Shown here: positions 57,341 through 64,000 of the stretch, piece by piece
How the letters are laid out: each line of letters starts with the position of its first letter
Position numbering within the stretch: position 1 is the stretch's first letter
Notes under the pieces: generated by a model
The model's input: the letters and a program-made list of their open reading frames with translations, nothing else
Told to the model about the DNA's origin: nothing
The model's database searches: none
Made by a program: the position numbers and the translations under genes
From: Castanea sativa
Lineage: Eukaryota; Streptophyta; Magnoliopsida; Fagales; Fagaceae
NCBI RefSeq assembly: GCF_040712315.1
Contig: NC_134013.1
Location: 45,783,501-45,847,500 of the forward strand
Length of the DNA stretch: 64,000 bases
Direction of reading: 5' to 3'

Positions 57341-58521
57341 AAGGTTTCATAGCAAAGAACCAAGAGCATATGGTATGCAAGTTGAAAATGTCCATTTATG
57401 GACTTAAACAAGCATCTAGGTCATGGATCATCAGATTTGATCGAGTAATTAAGTCATTTGGTTTTGAAAAAAATCTTGATAAATCATGTGTGTACAAAAG
57501 ACATCGAGATAAAGTAGTAATGTTCCTAGTGCTTTATGTTGATGATATTCTACTCATTGGAAATGATGTAGGGGTAATGTCATCAGTTAAAGTTTGGTTG
57601 TCAAGCCAATTTGATATAAAGGACTTGGGTGAAACTAACTATATTCTAGGGATCAAGCTTTGACAAGATCGAAAGAATAGAATATTAGGTTTGTCACAAG
57701 CTGGATATATAGATAAGGTTCTAGAACAGTTTAGCATGCAAAACTCCAAGAAAGGATTACTTCCTTTCAGACATGGAGTTCCTCTGTCTGACGACCAAAG
57801 GCCTAAGACTCAAGAGGAAGAAAATATAATGACACAAGTTCCCTATGCCTCTGTGGTGGGAAGTCTCATGTATGCCATGCTTTGTACTAGACTGGATATT
57901 TGTTATTCAGTTGCCATGGTCAGCCGATATCAATCAAATCCAGGATCAAAACACTAGCAAGCTGTAAAGCATATTCTCAAGTATCTAAGGAGAACAAGAG
58001 ATTATATGCTTGTTTATCGATGTGAGGATTTGATTCCCATTGGCTATACAAATTTAGATTTTCAATCGGATCTTGATTTCAGAAAGTCCACTTCAGGTTG
58101 TGTATTCACCTTGGGAGGTGGAGCCATAAGTTAGAGGAGTGTTAAGCAATCTTGTATTGCTGACTCCATTATGGAAGCTAAGTATATTGCTGCTTGTGAA
58201 GCGGCAAAGGAGGCTGTTTGGCTCAAGAAATTCCTTTCTGGTCTTGGTGTTGTGAGAATTGAGCAAGTTCCTATTACATTGTTCTATGACAATAGTAGAA
58301 CAGCTACACAATCCAAAATTCCAAAGAATCACAAGAAAGGAAAGCACATAGAAAGAAAGAACCACATCATTCGAGACATTTTTGCTCAAGGAGATGTGGT
58401 TATAGCAAAGATTGATGGTGTAAAGAATCTAGCGGATCGCTTTACCAAAGTCTTGCCCCAAATGACTTTTGATTCACATTTGGAGGATTTGGGAGTTAGA
58501 TTAGTGCACAATAGTCTTTAG
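57341..58521 (+). pseudogene. C4 RT and RNase H, 3' part
   Basis: Resumes FIAKNQEHMVCKLKMSIYGL, KQASRSWIIRFDRVIKSFGF, catalytic LYVDDILLIGNDVGV (about 57532), and a TGA near 57661. RNase H follows with stops at about 57955 and 58132 (TGG to TAG): CLYTNLDFQSDLDF-type start, ADSIMEAKYIAACEAAKEAV, FYDNSRTATQSKIPKNHKKG. Ends DLGVRLVHNSL at 58519-58521. The RNase H Glu of the MEAEY motif is Lys. Confidence 0.88.
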
Positions 58522-58535
58522 GAAAAGTGAGAGAT

Positions 58536-59929
58536 TGTTAGGATGTGTGACCTTAAATCCCATTGTATGATGCTATTTATGACATTATATATGACTTAAT
58601 GTTGTGATTAATAGAGTTGTTTTATTATTATCTAAGAATAATGGCAACATGAATATTAGGACATTATCATATAGTCCATGAGATGCATAGTATGTGATTT
58701 ATGTGATTTAGTCACAAAAGTTATAAATCACATGTTCTTTGTAAACTCAAAATTTTATTTTGTAGTCGGTGATGAAATTGGGCATTTCATCTGCGAAGAC
58801 TATAATATATCAACTAAGATGATTTTTCTTAATCATAGAAATAGAGATTTCTAGTTGGTATTTGATATGTTTTAAGAGTTAAAACATATTGAACTGGACC
58901 AATGTGAGATTTATTATTCCCCTAATGATTGTCAAATGAATAATAAACTTACGACTTCTATTTACATGAACTCTTAATCCTGAGAGGATAATGGACCTAA
59001 TCATGAAGTGTAGGTTGCTTTGATATATCAGGAGTGAGGTATAAAGAAACGATCAAAACCGCAGTATGTTGGGCAATCACATTTAGTGTTGATGAAACAT
59101 ATATTCTCAAGATGGAAGTTATAATCTCTTAATGGAGATATAAAATATTCCCTTGAAATAAGTTTAATGAGTTCAGTTATTCAGAGAGTTAGGCCTAACC
59201 ACTTTGGTAAGAAGTTACTAAAGTATATATTTATGAAATTGGATTTCATAAATATATGATGAATAACTTTACAGGATTATACCGAATACTCAAGGATAAG
59301 ATATAGTAATTTACAAAGTAGCAGTCTACATTCATGACTTTGTCTTACTACGAATATTTTATGAAGGGGTTGCATATACAATAAAGTCTTAGGATATAAT
59401 TTATTAATAAGGCCTAGAGTGCAATTATATTTATATAGTGGTATTAAATATAATTAATGGTAACTTTGGACTTGTCAAGAGTAGACGGCCTATTGGAGCT
59501 AGTATCTTATTGGTCCCTTTTGGTCCCACTCCAGGTCACACACTTAAGCCCAATAGAAAAGGCCCAAAAGGTCAGCCCAATTAAATAATCAGTTAGATAC
59601 AAAGGGAGAAACATACAGAATTTTCTAAAGAGAATTGTAAGAACACTATTGTGAAGTGGTATGTGAGTGTTAGACACTTTGACATTCTCCCTTTGTAAAC
59701 TGATTGAGAGACCACACTTCTTGGGCGTTAGTGGAATTAGAGTGAAGATTGAAAGTGTTCCCAAGTGATTTTGATCTTCATTTTTGAAATTCTCCACACC
59801 AAGGTACACTCTCTTGTTCTTAAATTCTGAAACTTATATAGTACATGTTAACATTTATGAATGAAGTAGATCCGTTATTTTTCCACTACGTATGTTTTGT
59901 ATGAGATACAAACATGTATTTATCCTACA
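58536..59929 (+). repeat. LTR-A (3' LTR of C4)
   Basis: TGTTAGGATGTGTGACC to TATTTATCCTACA, 1394 bp, preceded by the tract AAGTGAGAGAT (58525-58535). Confidence 0.93.
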
Positions 59930-60016
59930 ACAAGTTCCTATCACATTGTTTTGTGACAATAGTGGAGCGGGTGCACAATCCAAAGATCCAAGGAATCACA
60001 AGAAAGGAAAGCACAT
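59930..60016 (+). pseudogene. C1 RNase H end fragment
   Basis: Reads QVPITLFCDNSGAGAQSKDP and RNHKKGKH, continuing C1 across C4. It then jumps into LTR sequence at about 60017, so the last 50 or so codons and the polypurine tract are deleted. Confidence 0.88.
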
Positions 60017-60099
60017 GATTAAGATGCAGTAATCTTTTAAGTGGCAAAGTACATTCATGACTTTGTATTACTACGAATATTTTATGAAGGGATTGCATG
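60017..60099 (+). repeat. C1 3' LTR-A fragment, left piece
   Basis: GATTAAGATGCAGTAATC to AAGGGATTGCATG, an internal part of LTR-A, continued at 61517. Confidence 0.88.
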
Positions 60100-61516
60100 T
60101 GTTAAGATGTGTGCCCTTAAATCCTATTTTATGATGCTATGTATGACATTATGTATGACTTAATGTTGTAATTAATAAACTTATTTTATTATTATCTAAA
60201 AATAACGGGAACATGAATATTGTGACATTATCATATAGTCCATGAGATGCATAGTATGTGATCAATGTGATTTAGTCACAGAACATATAGATCACAAGTT
60301 CTTTGTAAACTCAGAATTTTAAGTTCGTAGTTGGTGATGAAATTGGACATTTCATCTGCAAAGACTATAACATATCAACTAAGATGATTTGTCTTGATCA
60401 TGAAAATGGAGATTTCTAGTTGGTATATTGATATGTTGTAAGAGTTAAACTATATTGAACTAGACCACTGTGAGATTTATTAGTCTCCTAACGACTGTCA
60501 AATGAATAATAAACTCTTAACTTATATTTACATGAACTCTTAATCCTGAGAAAATGATGGACCTGATCATGAGGTGTAAGTTACTTTGATATCTCAGGAG
60601 TGAAATCTAAAGTCACAATCAAAACCTCAGTATGTCGGGCAACCACATTTAATGTTGATGGAACATATATTCTCAAGATGGAATTTATAGTCTCTGAACG
60701 GAGATATAAAATATTCCCTTGAGATAAGTTTAATGGGTTTGGTTATTAAGAGTGTTAGGCCTAACCACTTTAGTAAGGAGTTACTAAAGTATATATTTAT
60801 GGGATTGGATTTCATAAATATATGATGAATAACATTAAAGGATTAAACCAGGTACTCAAGGAATTAAGATGTAGTAATCTTCAAAGTGTTAGTCTACTTT
60901 CATGATTTTGTATTACTACGAATATTTTACGAAGGGGTTGCATGTACAATAAAGTCTTGGGATATAATTTTTAAATAAGGCCTAGAGTGCAACTATATTT
61001 ATATAGTGGTATTAAATATAGTTAATGGTAATTTTGGACTTGTCAAGAGTTGACAGAAAAGCCCAAGGCTCATTGGAGCTAGTGTCTTATTGGTCCATTT
61101 TGGTCCCACTCCAAGCCACACACTTAAGCCCAATTGGAAAGGCTCAAAAGGCCAGCCCAATTAGATAATCAGTTAGATACAAAGGGAGAAACATTCAGAA
61201 TTTTATAAGAGAGACATCATTGTAAAAATGGTGTGTATGTGAGTGTGAGACACTCTCTTATTCTCCCTTGGAAGCTGCTTGAGAGACCACACTTCTTGGG
61301 CGTTAGTGGAATTGGAGTAAAGATTAAAAGTGTTTCCAAGTGCTTCTGATCTTTTTTTTGAAATTCACCACACGAAGGTACGCTATTTTATTCTTAAATT
61401 TTGAAATTTACTTAGTGCATGTTATCAATTGTGAATGAAGTAGATTCGTTAATTTTCCGCTGCATATGTTTTGTATGCAATACAAACCATGGATACAAAC
61501 CATGGTTATTCCAACT
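60100..61516 (+). repeat. Solo LTR-A inside an LTR-A, target duplication GCATG
   Basis: TGTTAAGATGTGTGCCC to GTTATTCCAACT, 1417 bp. GCATG at 60095-60099 and 61517-61521; the host LTR reads continuously across. The terminal CA is CT. Confidence 0.92.
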
Positions 61517-61587
61517 GCATGTATAATAAAGTATTGGAATATAATTTTTTAATAAGGCCTAGAGTGCAATTATATTTATATAGTGGT
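61517..61587 (+). repeat. C1 3' LTR-A fragment, right piece
   Basis: GCATGTATAATAAAGTATTGG to TATTTATATAGTGGT, where other copies go on ATTAAATATA. Cut here by the T2 LTR. Confidence 0.88.
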
Positions 61588-63395
61588 TGTAGACACTCGA
61601 TTTTCCACCCATGATTTAATCAAGGAGAATGACTCCGGTGACCATCCATGTACCCCAAAAATCATAATTGCATCACATGCATCAATTTATTCTTGCATTA
61701 CATGCCTCAATTTGTCTTTGCATTACATGCATTAATTCATTCATTGCATATCATAAGAATGATCTTGAGATTCTAACGGTCGCAACGATGCGTCTGGTTC
61801 CTAAATCAAACCATCAGATCGAAAGATATCACATGATCAAGTTTACACGGTTCATATGCATTGTATCTTGGAAGAGTTGACCACACACAATTAATTTAAA
61901 TTAATTCTTATGGGTTGAATAATTAAAATTAATTAGATAATTTTTTGATTCATTGATAATCAGTGTCTAAAGTAGGATTGCATGCATAGGAATAAAATGG
62001 ATGATTGGATAACAATAAAATTATGGATAATCTGAACTTTATCAAGATTTATTTTAAAGGATTTATCCACAAGATAATTTTTCTTAAAAATCCTTGATTA
62101 ACCAAAAAAGAGATAAAAAAATCATAGACGGAGGATGAAACATGTCTAGATACAAGGACAAGTCAAAAAACCTTAGAAGGAGAGTCCAAATGGCACCCAA
62201 ACACGGAAGTGCGTTCGGCATCCAAGAGCCAATTCAACACTTTTGGAGTGCCGAACGGCACTTTAAAAGTGCCGAATTGCCATCATATGGGCTTTGGCCC
62301 AATGACCTTCGAGTGACAATAAGGCACACCTTTTTCGACCTTTTCGCAAAAGGATGTGTCCTGATTTAAACCCTAATTGTTCGTACCTATTTTTTAGAAT
62401 CCTCTGACTTCTATAAATAGAGACTTAACCTCATAATTCAGTACCTTTTTTCTACACTCTAGGAGGCATACGTTTTAGGCTCTCAAATCACCCATATTTT
62501 CTGATCCCTTCTATGAGTGTTGCTACTTAAATTAGGGTTTTTAGGTTTCAAAGAGAATTGAACAAATTTCTTTGAACCCTAAAACTTCCTCTCAAGAACA
62601 AAGAGTGCTCATGCATGACATGCATAAAATCAGATCTAATGGTTTTTTGATCTAATTCTGATATGTTGAGAACTTAAAAAAAATGGTTTTTTAATTTGTA
62701 AAAGATCAGATATGTTTTTGAGAACTTAAAAAAAGATTTTTTGATGACAGAAAAATCAGATCTGTTTTTTTATATGTTTTTTTTTATAAAAAGAATGGAA
62801 AAGGTTTTTTAAGAAGAGAGTTTCATTCATAAGATGAATTTATGCAATCATGAATTAAAACAAACTCAAACATAGTAGTACATGATCTCTTTCTTTATTT
62901 CAACAATTTGCATGTATTAAAAAATTAGATTTGTATCTTAAGAAAGATACAAATCGGTTTTGATTTGAGAAAAATTTAGATATGAATCTCATAAAGATAC
63001 AAATCACTTTTTGTTTGAAAAAAAATTCAGATCTACATCTGAGAAAGATGCAGATCTATTTTTTATATTGAGAAAAACTTAGATCTACATCTAGAAAAGG
63101 TTTTTATATTAAGAAAAAGAATTATTTACATGCAAATTATTGACATTCGAGAAAGAGATTATAACAATCACATACAAAGCAACAACAATCAACAATTCAT
63201 ATTATGACATGACATTCATGATATGCATAAAATCATAAAATCACATGTTCAACATATCATTCATGACATGCATAAAATGGTACATTGGTCATAAGAGTCT
63301 AGAAGACCAGACTCTGTCTAGGTGGAATGGGTGCCTAACACCTTCCCATTTTGTAACCTAGCCTCCAGATTTAGGCCTTTGGTTGAGTAGATCTA
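61588..63395 (+). repeat. T2: Tat-type LTR with an internal inversion, 3' end missing
   Basis: Starts TGTAGACACTCGATTTTC and is collinear with the T1 LTRs to about 62620. The segment of about 62640-63230 matches 21850-22600 only as reverse complement, and collinearity returns at about 63262 (CATGCATAAAATGGTACATTGG). It stops at about 63395 inside GAGTAGATCTA, well before the normal CACA end. TATAAATA at 62412-62419. Left flank GTGGT; no right flank. Confidence 0.88.
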
Positions 63396-64000
63396 GCCAT
63401 ATAATGACCACATTCATCCTCATACTCATTAGAAAGATCACTCTCAGAATCACTCCAGGTAGCAACCAACACTTTACCTTTTGAATTCTTGGTCTTTTCC
63501 TTCATAAGATAGTTTGGACACTCTATCCTCATATGACCAAAACCTTTACACTCATGGCCTTGATAAGGGGTTTCTCACTCTTACCCTTCCTAAAGGATTT
63601 AGATTTCCTAGGAGGTTTGTCCTTATCATTTTTCTTATATTGAAGAAGCTTGATAATCTCATTATTTATGAAGGTTAGATCCTCATCCTCATCATCATCT
63701 TTGCTTTCACCTTCATCTTTAGTTTCATCAATCTCTTCCTTTATACCCTTAAGAGCCAAGTTTCAACTCTTTCCACCTTTTCCCATTAAACCTAATCCCA
63801 TCTCATAGGTTTGAAGGTTCCCTACAAGCTCCGTTAAAGGACTTTGATCAATGTCCTTTACTTCTTTAATGGCAATGATCTTGGCTTGGAATCTTTCAGG
63901 TAAGGACCTAAGGATTTTCCTAACAATTTTGGATTCTACTAAAGATTCTCTAAGGTTGAAGGCAGAATTCACAATATCCTTGAGTTTAGCATAGAACTCA
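63396..64000 (-). pseudogene. SIRE-like gag, central part (probably the rest of E1 gag)
   Basis: - strand from the window edge: YAKLKDIVNSAFNLRESLVE, KILRSLPERFQAKIIAIKEV, LTELVGNLQTYEMGLGLMGK (UBN2 C-terminal half). After a stop near 63762 come an acidic stretch and a Lys/Arg-rich stretch. A one-base loss near 63555 then leads to the knuckle HECKGFGHMRIECPNYLM with its first Cys missing, and SDLSNEYEDECGHYMA, broken at 63396. It covers the part of gag that precedes the E1 fragment at 8861-9247, on the same strand. A separate element cannot be excluded. Confidence 0.75.

Larger units (their letters stand above)
53435..59929 (+). mobile_element. C4: Ty1/copia element inside C1
   Basis: Truncated 5' LTR-A, pol, a nested solo LTR and a full 3' LTR-A. 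It sits in the C1 RNase H between GVVRME and QVPITLF. The flanks are GTAAG (53430-53434) and ACAAG (59930-59934): each differs by one transition from GCAAG, the sequence expected from C2, so the duplication has decayed. Primer site, leader, gag and protease are deleted (junction near 54401-54405, sharing TTTT). Confidence 0.9.
19198..61587 (+). mobile_element. C1: Ty1/copia element split by T1, C4 and a solo LTR
   Basis: The native pieces are 19198-20818, 52162-53434, 59930-60099 and 61517-61587. They read in order as 5' LTR-A, integrase, linker plus RT/RNase H, RNase H end, and 3' LTR fragment. It was inserted into the 5' LTR of E2 (left flank CCCAG, 19193-19197). Deletions removed primer site, gag and protease (junction near 20155), most of RT (near 52962) and the RNase H end (near 60016). 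Its 3' LTR is cut at 61588 by the T2 LTR. Confidence 0.85.

Overview
This window is from a seed-plant nuclear genome. The evidence is long LTR retrotransposons with plant-type primer sites (initiator-tRNA-Met, tRNA-Asp), a Ty3/gypsy Tat/Ogre-lineage element with an extra archaeal-type RNase H domain, a SIRE-like copia pair with an env-like gene, and plant mobile domain (PMD) genes. A woody eudicot, possibly Fagales, is a low-confidence guess. I see no ordinary host gene, rRNA, tRNA or CRISPR. Almost every base can be assigned to a transposon or transposon debris.

Layout. The window is a nest of elements inside elements. A1 (Athila-like gypsy, + strand, 1-4300) abuts E1 (SIRE-like, - strand, from 4301). 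E1 is cut at 9247 by C3, the 5' end of a copia element (9248-10737). C3 is cut by E2, a SIRE-like element on the - strand (10738-19197). The 5' LTR of E2 is cut at 19198 by copia C1. C1 is cut in its integrase region by T1, a Tat/Ogre-like gypsy element at 20819-52161 (target duplication TAAGG; about 19.6 kb once its own insertions are removed). T1 carries a solo LTR-A at 24173-25600 (GTATA), a solo LTR-B at 26454-27460 (TCTAT) and a complete copia element C2 at 32003-41254 (AGGCC) that itself holds a reversed solo LTR-A. To the right of T1, C1 resumes, is cut by copia C4 (53435-59929, itself holding a solo LTR with AAGGT), then by another solo LTR (60100-61516, GCATG), and lastly by a Tat-type LTR, T2 (61588-63395). 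T2 ends at a non-transposon junction with a - strand SIRE-like gag (63396-64000) that is probably the missing upstream half of the E1 gag.

LTR-A is the dominant repeat. It is a copia LTR of about 1.4 kb with eleven copies plus one split fragment here, in both orientations. Five copies are solo LTRs; the others are LTRs of C1, C2, C3 and C4. All coding regions are decayed by stops, frameshifts or internal deletions. C2 is the best preserved: one frame over 36486-39845 with three stops.

Most notable content. (1) T1 carries two genes antisense to itself downstream of pol, both PMD-like. One (45451-48316) is split by GT-AG introns that restore its frame, which only works if it is transcribed against the element. 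(2) E1 and E2 both have a gag that ends directly in a long spacer with no pol, and E2 adds an env-like ORF preceded by a (CT)15 tract and a 3' splice site. (3) Three unrelated element families carry dense clusters of short CpG-containing palindromes in leaders, spacers and LTRs, with a different motif vocabulary in each family. (4) Rearrangements include an inverted segment of about 0.6 kb inside the T2 LTR, a perfect 110-bp tandem duplication, and a large deletion junction near 63396.
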